This document shows, piece after piece, positions 45,691 through 59,440 of a stretch of DNA of 64,000 nucleotides (position 1 is the stretch's first letter; every line of letters starts with the position of its first letter). Position numbers and translations under genes: made by a program. The DNA is from Atopsyche davidsoni (taxonomy: Eukaryota > Arthropoda > Insecta > Trichoptera > Hydrobiosidae). The stretch lies in contig JAILWY010000006.1 of NCBI GenBank assembly GCA_022113835.1, positions 6,634,001 to 6,698,000 of the forward strand. The letters run 5' to 3'. The notes under the pieces are model-generated. The model was not told where the DNA came from. It did no database searches and was given only the letters and a program-made list of their open reading frames with translations.

Positions 45691-47099
45691 CGCGTTGGCC
45701 GGACAACTGCAACGGGAAATCGTTAAGCAAGTGTCGAAATGCGCAATTGAAATTCACGCCGTTGCTGAAACCGCTAATTGTATATAAATGCTTAACAATG
45801 AATTTGAGTGCTTTGAATGTTAATGACCGATTAAACGAATTTGTTGATGGTTAGTTTAACATATACACAAATATACTATGATCAATTTTTTAATGTTTAC
45901 TGTTTTCAGGCACACATATACTTGAAATCAAAACATTATATAAATGAGATTTTTCTTCGAATATTTTATTGGACACCAAGCAAGGTCAAGTTATTTATTC
46001 TATGTGAATGAGAATTATTGATGTCATTACTATTCAAGATATTTGCACTTTTTACCACTACAAACCATTTGTCTATACAATATGTTTAAAAGTATTTGAT
46101 ACAAACATAAAGGTAGAAAAAATATTGTTTTTTTGTAAATATATTGGATTACATACAAATTCGTTTTTAAGTTTCAAATTCGAGCCGCAGTAGTTGATTT
46201 AGCTATATGACTAGATCGCGATAGCCGTTGAGACGTTTGCATCCCATCTCTTAATTTCACGTGCAAATCGATCTACTAAAACACATTAAATATATTTTAA
46301 TGTAATATTAGTGAAAAATTATAAATTTAGTTTAGAGCTAAAAAAAATCAGTTAAATCAAAGAGAGATTTATGACAAAAAAAATACTGAAATGGATTCAA
46401 TCGTTGTAACACGAGGTGCATAATTTTCTCAAACTATATTAAACATTCATATTAGAAGCTGTGTTATTATTCACAACAAAAATACAAGGTTAGGAGAGTA
46501 CATCTCATAAAATTTATGCCGAAAATATAGCGAGCAGCATTAGCATTTACGAGTTCTGACAACCTGCCAATGCCATAATCTCTGGGAAAAATCTACAATG
46601 AATAAGCAAAACTCAACTTTGAGATGTTTTTAAGACATAAAGTATCCACCATTTGTAGCGAAATGTAATAAACCGACTGTTGGATTAATCTTCGCTTTCG
46701 TCTTGTCTATAAATGTTCTTTCTGAGTTATTCATATATCTGAATGATTATTTTCCATATTAATCGAGTTAAAGTACATCAGTTACACGTTTGCAAATTAT
46801 GAGTTTAATTCTCGCTCAGTTTAAATAAAAAAATTAAAAATATCGATAATGATTTTTTAACTACAAGTTTTTGACACAATAATCGTACGTGAGTAATAAA
46901 TTCGGATCAATTAAATATAAAATGATAGTAATAAATAACTTAAAACTACTTAAGCCCAATTATTTAGATACAGGTTTACGATTCGATCTCCGTTATGACA
47001 ACTGAATCTCAAACTACTGTTATTGAGCTCACACCTGCTTCAGTTTGTTCAAAAACAAATTGTTTAAAAAAATAAAATTTTATTTATACGTCAAAATCT
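45691..47099. other. A+T-rich noncoding stretch
   Basis: Apart from the tail of the G+C-rich repeat region (to about 45770), nothing recognised. Confidence 0.55.
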
Positions 47100-49080
47100 T
47101 CAATAGGTTTTAATCATATGTGATCCACAAATGGAGCGTACGTCTAACAACTAATGGAGTATAATTGCAAAATAACGGTTCAAAGCTAAGTTGCGGTATG
47201 ATTTCTATGTTTTGAAGTAAACGTCTGAATAGTGTGCAGGGAATAGAGGTAGCCATTGTCGAGGAGGTCCTTTGTCGAATCCTCGTGCAAGCTTCGCGCA
47301 ACTCCGGGGCCAACAATGTGCGACGGGTACAAAGGTATATAGAGGGAGGTTAATTGTTTTCCTACTAATTCCATGACTATTTCACAAATTATGACATGCC
47401 TATTCCTAACTACAAGCACACATATACTATATATCATACAATATTACGCCACAATTGAATTTTCATATCCTTGATTATTCAATATTTACAAATCAAATAT
47501 TCACCGTATTTGAAGATATTTTGATAATTAATTTGGTATGTTTTGTGTGGTCTGTATTTACACAGTTTTGTGTGGTTGCTTTTACAAAGTGTGGATATCG
47601 ATTCGATACGAGGCGTATGGAATGGACACGCGTATTGGTAGTGCGTTCAAGCCTATGTGAATTTCCTCGCCCTAAATATTCACAACAACAGACTTGATTA
47701 TGGGGCAGTAAAATGCGTTTGTAATAAATAGAAAAATAATTATTACGAAAAAAGTTGATGTTTTAAACGTTTATCCTTATTATAGTTATTGACATCATAC
47801 ATATTTCACTTCTGTTTTCATATATCAAACTGCGTTGTTACTAAAGGAAAATGAGTAAATGGTGTAAGTTGAATTATTTTTTACTGTTAGAACCTCATGA
47901 AAAATTATACAATCCAATATTTACAAGACATATTTATACTTACATTATTAAATAAATCAAATATATCCGCTGGTGTCAACATTGCCTGGATATTCGATAT
48001 AACATCTGCCGTGAATACAGCAAATTTTTCAGACGTTCTTATCGGAAATGTATGACGCCAATACCAATATAAAATATATATTTATATTATTAATATAACT
48101 TCAGAACCATCATGTGACTTGTGTGCGCTAGACTGCTCTGACAAGTCCACCTGCTCGCGAAGGGCTCTGCTTGATTATAGACCAAATATGGTTCTTCACA
48201 GACCAGTGGCTCTGGAATTGATTACAACAAGGGTGGGTCCGCTACTAATCATATTAAAAATTAACCCAACTCCTAGTGTGATCCTCAGTAGCCGCAATTC
48301 CCATATCTGGGAAGACCTGTTATAACGTGTTTTCACAGAAGTCATACAATTACATACTTCAATATTGAATAAATTATGAAATAATTCACTTGATTTTTTA
48401 CTGAAATTTTCAATTCATTTAAATTAATCTATTTAAATACGTTTTCCAAGTAGCTTTATTCAATGTTACTTAAATAATATATTTATAGAGACATATTTTT
48501 ATTATTAAAAAAAAACAATGATTTACTTACTTATTTAAAATCTCTAATTCGCGAATGATAATACTTTAGTTAACTGAAAGTTTTATTTGCTAATAACATT
48601 ACCAAAAGTTTTTCTCAGCTCGGGTTATTCTTAACGTATACCAATCATCACCTTGTGAATACAAATTGTGAGAAACTTTTTATGCTTGCCTGTGAGAAAA
48701 ACAGGGTGTATATTTCACGAAATTAGCACGTATTCAACAAACAAGTTCAATTACTTAAACTGTACTTACCCTTGCTTCGAAAGATAATTATCTACTTGAA
48801 AATAAAGACTACATCGCCATGGCTAAGTGAAAACTACATACTTTGATCCATGTGGTGATGCTTGCATGCAACTGAAAACCACATTCACATTGGGTCGACA
48901 AAAGTCACGACCCTTCACGCATGAGTCGGTGAGGAATATACTATCTCAGTAAAACTTTATTCATGCCAAATTAAATGACCGTCCGTCCCTGGAAATAAAT
49001 TTCCATTTGTCCTCGGACTTAGCCGCTCGGGGCTCTCCGTCCAGTTCGTTACATTCGTCTGTGGTCTATTGAAGGATAAA
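47100..49080. other. Noncoding stretch with several G+C-richer islands
   Basis: Islands lie at about 47100-47340, 47570-47700, 48110-48320 and 48830-49080, separated by A/T-rich DNA. They contain short frames in several phases and no recognised domain. They are candidate regulatory islands. Confidence 0.35.
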
Positions 49081-51299
49081 TATACAGTGTGACCCTCGAT
49101 TTAAAAAAAAACAATTATTATGCTACCATTAGCTTTATTTAAATATAAATTATTCCTTAACAATTAAATGACTTCATTATAATCTATCTTTACTTTTTAA
49201 ATAAAAAAAATTTGAATCATCAATGTTCAATAAAACCCAATTATTTTTCAAAAAAAAAAAATTTATTCCAACCAGTCAATTGTGTTGCATTGAAATTTTC
49301 TCAAAAAATCTCAAAACTTACCTGTTTTTTAAAATGTGATAGGGTTTTCGTTATTTATATGACGTTTCTTCTTCGGTACTAAAAACATTTAAAAGAAATG
49401 AAGTGTACTATACCAAGTACAACTTAATTATTTAAATTATTATTATTTTTTTAATTATTCAGTAAATTTTATTGACTCGTGCGAGGAAAACTCCCATGGG
49501 GATGGACCCTGAACAATAAATTACCCTGTGAAGGACGTATAGGAAGCAAACTTAGGGACGGGATATTTGTGAAACTTTACCTTCAGAATTTTAAGCTCTG
49601 TAAGCTTATTTACGTGCGCTCTGCGCATTCTGTTAAATTTAGGTGCATTTCAAATTTAATGTTAGTGAGCTTAAAATATTTCTTGTCAGCTGGAAAACCT
49701 GTGAAAATTAATAACCTGAACCTCTCTACACCCTGAATAGTTCGAGGAATTTTCTAAATACCAGAAAACAATATAGATTCATATTCCTTGTTATTTCATA
49801 TTTGTTTTTCAAATACGCTGAATAACCAGAAAAAATTGCTGCTAGATCTACAGTTGATTAGGTGAAATTAGTATTTGTACATATTAGTTAAAGCCAATAA
49901 AGCTTTTTTTTTTTAATTGTCATGATTATTCATTAGATTGCAAAGAAGCACTTGCAGCTTTATTTCAGAAGTACGATGAGTGAATATTTATCAGTATGTG
50001 TGATAATTATTCTGAATTATTGATTCCAAGCTTCTAATTTAATTTGATACCTTGCGCCAATTTTTGTTATGAATTAACTTCGGTTGTGAAATTAAAAAAA
50101 CACTTACATAAAAATGATTCAAATACTTTGTCACTCAAAAGTAAATTTGATTAAAAAAAACATTTTTTATTTGTTGTGAATACGCAACTGACTTAACAGC
50201 CTCTACTTCAGTAGCTTTATTTATTACCGCTGGTCTCTCTGCATACACACGACTAATTTAAACTTATCAAATTTATTCCTGCAATACCATATTTTCAAGG
50301 AGTTTTTTTTCTGTTATAATTTGATGTTTTTTCACGTCTACTCTATTAACTTAGTAATTAAGGTAGTTCACAACAAGCTGATCTAAAGACTAAGTTTAAT
50401 TTATTATTAATAATTAACAATAAAAAGCACGGGCCAGTTTAATTATATATTTTTTAAAAAGTGATTGGTTTGATTTTGGAAAATCAAAATCATTGATTAG
50501 TCGAAAAATCAATTTTCAAATCTGGTTGATAAAATCCTCGAAATATACATAAACCTTTTGATTTTGTAGAATATACATTTTTTTATTGAAACCATCTGTT
50601 TGTTTTGTTTATAGCCCCTAATGAGATGTTTTAAAAAAAAATACCTTGTGCAAAACAATTATTATTGTTTATATGCAAGCTCTCTCTGTAAAATTCCAGT
50701 CAGTTTGTTGTTATTCAGTATGCGGTTTCAGAACGTCGGGTTGTTTGTGTTTGTTGAGATACTCTTTTACTAAGTTTGCCTTTTGGTGATGCATTTTTAC
50801 GCCCTTTGTAGTTGATGTGAGTAATGAAATGTACATTTCTGAAGTTTGAACTACCTCATTGACGAAGTACGTTTCATATTTTAAATGAGATTTTATATTT
50901 TCAGTATGTGGAAATCCAAAAAGTTCATAGTGAGTTCAAAATACAAAGGCTAACGAATCTGAAATTTGCAGTGCACATCATAACTATATAGCAAATACTA
51001 GTTAACGTTAAATTTGCTTGACTGAAATCAGAATATAGGTTTCACCCTACTTTAACAGTTAAAAAATATGTAATGTTGTATCCTCTTTTTTGTTTAATAA
51101 TTATTATTTTCACAGGATTATAAAATGTTATAATCAAAATTATTTTTCAGTAAGAAGTGAGAGAAAAGTACGATTGTCTTTTCACCTGTCAATAATCTTC
51201 GAAAATATTACAGAAATATATAAGAAATAAGCATATTAATTTTTTTATTTATTTTTAATCTTTAAAGGTTTGCTTTTAAAATAAAATAAAGCTTTTCAT
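49081..51299. other. A+T-rich noncoding stretch
   Basis: A mild G+C-richer block lies at 49480-49740 (an 85-codon plus frame, unrecognised). The remainder is long A/T tracts. Confidence 0.55.
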
Positions 51300-51540
51300 C
51301 GCGTTCTACAAACTCATCTCCAAGTAACATTGCGGGGTGGCAATGTTAGATTCCGTGACAATCGAATCGATTTGTAACACCGATATGTAAATAAAAAATA
51401 AAATAGAAGTCGCGATTGAATTTCGGATGGGAAAGTCGCAAATCATTTAGTAAATAAGAGTCAGCGGTCGCACCCAGTAATATCCGATCGGCTTCTATCT
51501 GACAGGGGAGGGAAGGTTTCGTTTCGATTTAAATAAAGTC
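51300..51540. promoter_or_regulatory. G+C-richer island, candidate regulatory element
   Basis: Balanced composition with repeated ATCGAT/GATCGG-type words and CACCGATATGTAAATAAA near 51380. No open frame of note. Confidence 0.3.
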
Positions 51541-52389
51541 AAGTAAATATTTACTTTGCGAGACGGCAGTTAATGCTTCTTTGTACTTATTATGATTTGC
51601 AGAAGCTTGCTTTATTTACACAATATTTATAAAAGTTAAACACTATCAAAGGTACTTTGTCACGATTTCTAAGACACCTGCCACATTTCTGTGATGGACT
51701 GAAAAACACGATAAATAAATACATTTAAAATAAAGCTTTTTATAAATCGCAAACAGGCAGTGAAAAATACTTGTGCAAATAAATTTTCGTACAAATTATA
51801 TTTGTATTATATTCATGCAGTTTTTGAATTTTTCTTCACTCATTTCAATTTTAGTTTTTTTTTTTTTATCAAACTTTTATTCTATTACAATTTTTTATTC
51901 TCTCTGGTTTTATAAGTTAAGATGGCCGAACATATGGGAGGACAGGCAGTGTCTCGACTGCAAGAGACACGGGACAAATGATCGCACGCGCCTCGTGGAC
52001 GTGCCCGCCCTGGGACTCGGTTAAGGTTCGATAACACCATACATTATGGGATATCTTACTTTCATTCAATTTAAGAAAAAAAAAACATTTTTCGAATTAT
52101 TTTATTTACTGTAGAAGTACATTTCGGTGTGGTAAAAGAGATTTTTATGCACACAAGATCAAATCTGATTTTTTATGTATAAATATATATGTGTGTATAA
52201 GTGAGTGTTTTCGATATATACAACATAAATCAAAATGCTATTTGGTTGTGGTGACTTTTGATATTGGTAAAATTTGTACAAAATGAATTCCTGAGTATAA
52301 ATATTGGCATAAAAATATTAAAAATGTTTCTCGTTTAGATGTTTTATAATGGTAAGAGACTTATCAGCTGCACACAAAAACAGATTATT
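51541..52389. other. Noncoding, with a hairpin in a small G+C-rich block
   Basis: 51920-52022 is G+C-rich. It contains GTGTCTC (51949-51955) and GAGACAC (51964-51970), a perfect 7-bp stem with an 8-base loop. The flanks are A/T-rich. Confidence 0.5.
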
Positions 52390-52900
52390 CACATGAAGAT
52401 TGCGGTGCTTTCATGGGTGGCTGTTATTTTGCCCCTTTATGCTAGGGCCGAGAAATAAAAACACAATACTTATCCTACTTACCAAGAGAGATATCGCCTC
52501 CATAAAGCACCCAGCTATAGGATCTAACAAGCGCAGGCCGATGTTTTATTTTCTCTCAGAAAAAAACCCCGAATCTCCAATATAGAGACTTAGCCAACTT
52601 TGAAGGCCCTTGTTCGATTGGCTGGAAGTTTAGTAATTGGCTTTGAGGTTTGCGGAAACCCTTTCTTTTCGTTTAAAATATTAGACCCCATAAAAATTTT
52701 AAGATTATGTATACAGCGAAAGCTCCCGCTACAGCAATTTTTGTGGGAATTTACGAAGGAAATTTTAAGCTATCTGTCTTGTCCCGCGTTTTGTTTGACT
52801 TGATGTACAGTTTTAATAAAAAGGCAGTAAATGTCAGCGGATTTTCCTTTCCAAAGATTTGTAAGGAAATTAAATTCTTAAATATTTAATACAAAGCAAG
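52390..52900. other. G+C-richer block with overlapping short frames
   Basis: Three plus frames of 60-67 codons overlap here (52400-52889) in different phases. None shows a recognisable domain. It is a compositional island rather than a called gene. Confidence 0.3.
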
Positions 52901-55829
52901 TAGCGCATTTATGAACGCTATTTTTTTGTTTATATTTATTTTAATAAAGCAGAAGTTTTTATAAAACGTGGATATACTTAAGCAGCATGCCTTATATATA
53001 GTAGATCAAAAAACGATAATATCAATTCACGATAACGACTAAAGCAGCAGTGGGTAGTTTGATTGATTATTATATTATACCGAAGTATTAAAAAAGCACT
53101 TTTTATATTCAATGTTAATTTAAAAAAACTGCATACAAACTACGAGTACGAGTACTTGGCAGTCGACAATTTGAGAGGGTTTGCCTGAATTATACAATCT
53201 GCATGATTATGAACCATACTTGACGGGGTGGTTTCGGCTCTTGCCGGCTGCAAATGCTGAGTTATTCAAGTGGCCATTTTCAGGAATACGTAGAGTGTTG
53301 GTTAGTAGAGAGTACTGTAGAGCATCTCACCTACCAGATAGAGTACAGAACTCTTAAGTATAAAGCTTGGTTTGACAAAAGTTTTGTGTAATGTGTATAA
53401 ATTATAAATGCGTATTCAGTCATGACTTACTAAGCTTTTTTTGTCATAAAGTTTTTTGATTTTATTTCGATTAGTTGTAGACATTGACATGAATGTAATA
53501 TTTACATATAAATCTTTTAGTATTAAATATATATATTTTTAAATTTTTATAGCAATTAATTTTTGTATAATTTCATAATCGCGTTTTTTTCATTTAAATC
53601 AAATTTATATATCTATTCAACACAATATCAAATGTTAATTAGTATTAAATGTGTTGTTAAAAATAGTGGTTCAACTTCATAAAAGTTATAAATAAGTATA
53701 GATATATTAATACAGTATAGCAACTCATGAATTTCACAACACAATTAACTCTTTTTAGTTTTGTAAATAAAGCCTATGATATTTTCTTATCGAATAAATA
53801 CACAGGAAAATGCCATTTTCGAAAGCAAAATTTCAATGCGTATTTTTATGACAGCTAAATACAGTAAACAATGATTATGCTCGAATTCCTGCAACCGATT
53901 GGTAGATTCGGAATTGATTATAACACAAACAGGGCGGGTTAAGTATACAACATCATACAAAATCTACGAATAATCTTTCATCTGTTCAGTTCTATTTTAG
54001 GGTCAGCTACAAAATTGTCACGCTAGCAGAAAAATAAATAGCTCGAATAGTTCAAAATATACCACAGCCATAATGGGCTAAGTCTTATTTGTTTTCTCAA
54101 TTTCTTGGTAAGTAAAAAATGAATGGTAACTGGATATAAATGTCGTTTGTCGCAGCAACGCTTAACACGAATGCCTCGTTTGCATTGCAATCTCCAAGCT
54201 TTATCTCTGCCACTAATGGCGTGCTAGGAATTTCCAACAATAACATAGCACCTCTTTTTTCCTCGTTTACCTGCTATTATGATTTTACTTTGTACCTATA
54301 TGGGGTTCAGTAGCTTGTGGGGGACTGTAGCGTAGGTCAAGATAATATTTTGGGATATAACGTTTTAATAATATTTTAGTAACTCTAATAAAGTTTTTAA
54401 AATAAAATCGGTTGCATAAGAATTCATCAAAATTAAGCTTTTATGTTAGTCAAGACTTCACAGTTATTCGTTCGTTACGAAAAAAAAAGTATATACATAT
54501 AAAATCAATTGTAGTTACATCCGGCTTGTAACGTTTCTTTATATATTTTTGTTTGTTTTGCACAAACATAAATAAAGAACATATATACAATACATATATA
54601 AAGATGAATATTTTAAAATAACACAAAATAAATAATTTTTTTCCTATTAATTTACTAATAAGGTAAAATATAATCCTGGTATTTCTTTGAGATTATTAAA
54701 ATCAGCCAAAATCAGTTTGACAACGCACTAAAATTTTTCCAGCAGTAAAATGCATTTTTAATACTATTTTCCACATTGTCTATCGTCAAAATAATTAATA
54801 CTCTAAAATCAACACCCCAGCAAATATTTGACGCCAGAATTGTAGCTGTGATTTATAAAAAAAAGGCTTCGCTCAAAAATCCATCTGCCCGGAAAACGGA
54901 GATATCCCATTTTCAATCCGTCGAACGCGTGAGAGCAAATATTGAGTAGATTTCAATTTGAAAGGCAAGGATTTCTCGCTTTTTGATGAAGGTTTATCCT
55001 CTATTTCGTTGTGTTGTAATTCATTTTTATGTATTATAATAGGCGTAAGGCTTTTCGGTGAAAAAAATATATTTGACAAAATCCGATTGAAAAAAAATAT
55101 TTTTGTGGAAAACCAATAATTTATTAAACAAGTCTAAAGCCTGGTACGAAAAAAGATTAGAAACATGATGTGAGCTAACGATATATTGCTTTTATTAATT
55201 AAAACAATATTTAATTCATATTTCTACAAATATGTTACCTTTATTTGCATTATTGCTTTTTTTGCCTTTAACGTGTCTTTAAAATAATAAAATTTTAATT
55301 CAAATACAAAAAAAATAATTAATTTTCGAAGATGTCTTGCGAATAACAAAAATAAAAAAGTATATGTTTTAACAATAGTTTTCGATGTTAACCTAATAAA
55401 TAAAATAATATAATTTTTAAATTATGGTACACCACAAAATATCATCATTCAAAAACATGGGTTGTTTATAGTATTTCCAAACGTATCAGAGATTCCACAA
55501 CGCGTTAACGCATTCATAGGAGTATTTTTATGCTGAGTAATTAAATTAAGTTTTATTAGAGACAACTGATCAAAAAAAGAAGATTTGAAAAAAATATATA
55601 ATTCGTCTCTCTAAAAATCAATAGATGAAAATGTAATTTTTGCAAATGCAAAGTAGCGTATTGAAGGATCTTAAAAAGAATGATTTTTTTACTCATTAGA
55701 AAAACATTCAAACATAATAGGTATAAATATTATCCTTGCATTATATAATGACTATAACAGAACTGAAGTTAAATTTTTGTTATTATTTACACGAATTTTC
55801 TCGGATGTTCAAATGGTTTATAAACATTT
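52901..55829. other. Noncoding stretch
   Basis: G+C-richer patches lie at 53140-53350, 54120-54360 and 54870-55060; the rest is A/T-rich. No gene, RNA or transposon end found. Confidence 0.5.
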
Positions 55830-56240
55830 TAATAGAAACATATTCGATCGCGTTATTCACGCACTCGCCTCACGCTCAGCGGTAACGGCTTCTTCACCTT
55901 CTTCGACCTCTCCTATTATCTATTATTATAATGTGATCTGCACAAAAAGAGGTGTGCTCCTGGCTTGGGCCACTCCAGATGGTGCTGTCAGCCAGGCTCT
56001 CGCGGGTGCGGAGAAGATCGAACCCATTTCAGTAAAATTTTACAGGCGGATAAAAGTTTATGCGACCCCTTACAGTTTTTGAAGTGCTCGCGAGTACAGT
56101 ACTTCCGTTTTTATTGTCCGGTGACCTAACCTGCTTATTTAACGAAGGCTGGTTGGCGATACGGCGTCGTTGGAGATATTGTCACGAGCATTCGTCCCTT
56201 ATCTTTATGTATCGACTTTTTTACCAGTCGCTTTTTACTT
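55830..56240. promoter_or_regulatory. G+C-richer island, candidate regulatory element
   Basis: About 400 bases with many CpGs (GCGTTATTCACGCACTCGCC, CTCGCGGGTGCGGAG). A 101-codon plus frame (55777-56082) overlaps another phase and is not recognised. TTTATGCGACC near 56057 is a Hox/Caudal-like word. Confidence 0.3.
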
Positions 56241-58369
56241 AAGTTCTTTTTGTGAAAAATAGGCTCGTATATTTATAAATCGCACCCACTTTCATGAGTT
56301 GTTTTTTTTTTTTTCATTTTTGTGTCACATTAACAAAAAGCTGTAAGCTAAGTGATTTATATATTTACTTATGTTAATGGTTGGTACTGTTGGGAAAATT
56401 AAATAATAGATATATATTTTTATGTATTATTTATTATGTTTTTGTCTCTACAATTTTATTAATCCTGTTATAAAAAATATACAATTAAATACATACAGGA
56501 TAAATAAATGACCCTCGACTCTCACATTCTTAAAATTTCTAACTTGGTTGCAATAAGTAAAAATAACCTTTTAGTACTGTTGTCGTATCAATTAAAAAGT
56601 TATACGTGTGAGAGATTCAATTTTTAATGAAATCATTATTTTCCGAAAAATATTCTGATATTATATATTATATAAAGAATGGCATTCAGTCAATTTATAC
56701 GAAATAAAATTTTATTTATAACCTTTGCAAGATTTAAAAGTATATCGTGAACGAATAAAATCATTGAAAAGAATCGTGAATAAATAACTCACGCTACTGA
56801 CATTCATTGTCAACGAATTTGGCAGAAACGTTTATCGGAATTATTTAGTTGGTCCTATAAATAAAAATACTCTCGGAACTTACATAAATTAAATGGTTTT
56901 TATGCATTGCGTGATACAGACAAGATATTACAAACTGGTCAGAGTTGAAATAGAAATAGATTTTTATTCTTAATTATTATTTAATTTTCATTCCCTTAAA
57001 GCTTCCAAAAGTATGATGTTACTGAAAAGCAACGATTGAAAAAAACTTCGAAATATTAAATATTCTTAAAAGTTTTCAGAGAAATTAAGACAGCTTTAAA
57101 TTATGCCTAAAATTGGTTCGTTTATTCCGGTTTTCTTTAATTAAACCAATGAATTGAACCGAAATGAAATTGATTTCAATCTCTTCTAGAAATTGAAAAA
57201 ACTTAATTATGACTTAAACTTTGACAGCAATTTCTCTCGTAGGAACGTAATAACTTTTTTTACGTTTATCTTAAAACCATATTTTAGAGAAATACTACCA
57301 TATATAAGAATATTTAAGAAAGTTTCGCATTTTCAGTCAACGATTGAATAGTTTTTGAAAATTTTCAGAAATTGATTATTCAAGGACGATGGACTTTAAG
57401 CACCACATAAATATTTTAATAATAACCAAAAAAAATTACAAAATATGACTCAAAATATTGTTGCAGGTTTGATTATTTTATTTTAGGTTTTTCTCTTTTT
57501 ATTTTTATCTTTTATCAATTAAAATGTCAAAAATTAACTTAGCTTTCATCTTTGGGACCAACTTCATGTTAATCTTTACGAACGATCTACATTAATTTTC
57601 TATTCAATCTTCATTATAATCCGGTGCTTCTATAAGACGTCTGCTTTCATTGGATACAGATTAAGTATCTTAGATACAGTGTTATGTTAATAATCCCATT
57701 AAAAATACACTAAATATATCAATATCCAAAATATTTATTATATTATAAAAAACGGTAAAAATATTTTTTTTACCTCAACAAAAATTCATATTATTAATTC
57801 ATATAATTTTTAATATTGCTTTTTACTCATGAGGATTAATAATTGCGTTAAGCACGCATTTTACTTTCTCATTATATTTTACTCTTCATTATGCATTGCT
57901 CTATATAATTATACTAAAAAATATGATAAATACAAACGGATGTACGATATCATTTAGAATTGCACGGTGATCAATGAATTGTTTTTCATGTATATACATA
58001 CTAAATTAGGGTTCATTTAAAAGAACCTATCACGTTAAAACCCAACATTAAATGTTGTATCTCATACCTTTTATCTGTATACGTGTACGAGCGACCTTTT
58101 ATTCGTAAACAGCGCTCGTATATAAAAAAATGCAGCCAATATGTTTTATGGCATATATTTCAATGTTTTTTATAAAGAGAAATACCATCGGTAATTTTTT
58201 ATATAATATGTAAAATATGTTTTTTTATTTTCAATTGATAAAAAGATCACTGAAAAAAAAAACATCGTTTTTTTTGTGTTAGACAAAAATCAGATCTTTT
58301 AAGTATTATAAAAATACTTTGTACTAACAAAAATAATTAGTAACCAAATAGACACCTTTTTACCTGGCT
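56241..58369. other. A+T-rich noncoding stretch
   Basis: Very A/T-rich throughout. Nothing recognised. Confidence 0.6.
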
Positions 58370-58570
58370 TTCTTTTCCCACACCATTGCACCCCCTCGCA
58401 GGCTCTGGGCGGGTTACTGAATTTGCTGGAGGAGCGACAGAAAGTTGCTGGGGACCGCAGCTCTGAGCCTGAGGGTTCGAAGATGATAACGGTAAAGTGT
58501 TTTCGTTATCCGCAACGAGGATCCGTTAGGCGCGTCACTGCCCCGGGAACTTCATAACTTGTATACCTCC
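58370..58570. promoter_or_regulatory. G+C-rich island, candidate regulatory element
   Basis: Sharp compositional boundary on both sides, with a C-run (CACCCCCTCGCAGG-like) and GGAGCGACAG words. No open frame. Confidence 0.3.
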
Positions 58571-59149
58571 CCATCTAACTACCTGCTGTCAAATCAAATT
58601 ATCATATTTACCTATTTCCAAGTTATTTATATTAGACCTTTGAAATTGAGGAAGGGTTCTGTGTAGTTATTTAAATACATAAACAGCGAGCCTGTTACAG
58701 ATTTGTTGTCGAGTTTAAATAAACAGGGCCATGTATAATGTATTAGCAGTATTTTTAACTACGTACAGAAAAACTTCTTCAGAATTTTAAATATATTCAA
58801 AAAATATTACTTTTATCTTTAATATTAAATTATTAAAAAAGCATGCTTTGAATGTAGATTTATATATTTGAGACTTATACTATACGCGTATTAATTCCAT
58901 GATTTTTTATCATATTACTTGAGAAAAAAATTGTAAACAAAATAGTATTATCTATTGACTGGGTTTTTGGATTTTATCACTTTATTCTATAAAAAAAAAA
59001 ATACAAGAGAATACTTTTCAGTTTGGATAAATACAACAAATAAGCTTAACTTGAAGTTAGTGAGCTAAAAGAATGTAACAAACATCGTAAATAGTTAACA
59101 AACGACTGCATTTACTCGTAAAATATTGACCCTATAAACAAATGACCTG
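58571..59149. other. A+T-rich noncoding stretch
   Basis: Nothing recognised. Confidence 0.6.
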
Positions 59150-59440
59150 TTTAACCTTTGGGTGTCGGGCGACGGCTCGTTTTGAAGTGTCGGATTTGCC
59201 CGGAGGGCCGGGGGTTGGAAAAAGCCTACCCCGGCGGCCTCTGGCGATCATTTTCTAGGCGATTGGCTACCGGAAATAGAAAAGGCAGGCCTGGACTTCC
59301 GGGGGACGCTCAACCAACATTCACTTTAGCGATACTCGTTTGTCAGCCGGTAATGACGCCATTGCGCCGTGATTGACGGAGAACATCTGATATTGGAATC
59401 CTCTTAATGTGTCGGAGCACTTGGGGGGCGGAAAACAATA
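59150..59440. promoter_or_regulatory. G+C-rich island, candidate regulatory element
   Basis: The most G+C-rich block of the right half, with CCGGAGGGCCGGGGG near 59200. A 72-codon plus frame (59158-59376) spans it and is Gly/Arg/Pro-rich, as composition predicts. Confidence 0.35.

Noticed and set aside
45458..45854. Cys/Pro- and Gly/His-rich proteins over the 13-bp repeat
   Set aside because: Opposite overlapping frames generated by the tandem repeat; no independent sign of coding.
51105..51130. CACAGGATTATA as an insect miR-308-like sequence
   Set aside because: Only about 13 bases agree with what I remember of the microRNA, and the flanks do not fold into a precursor hairpin.
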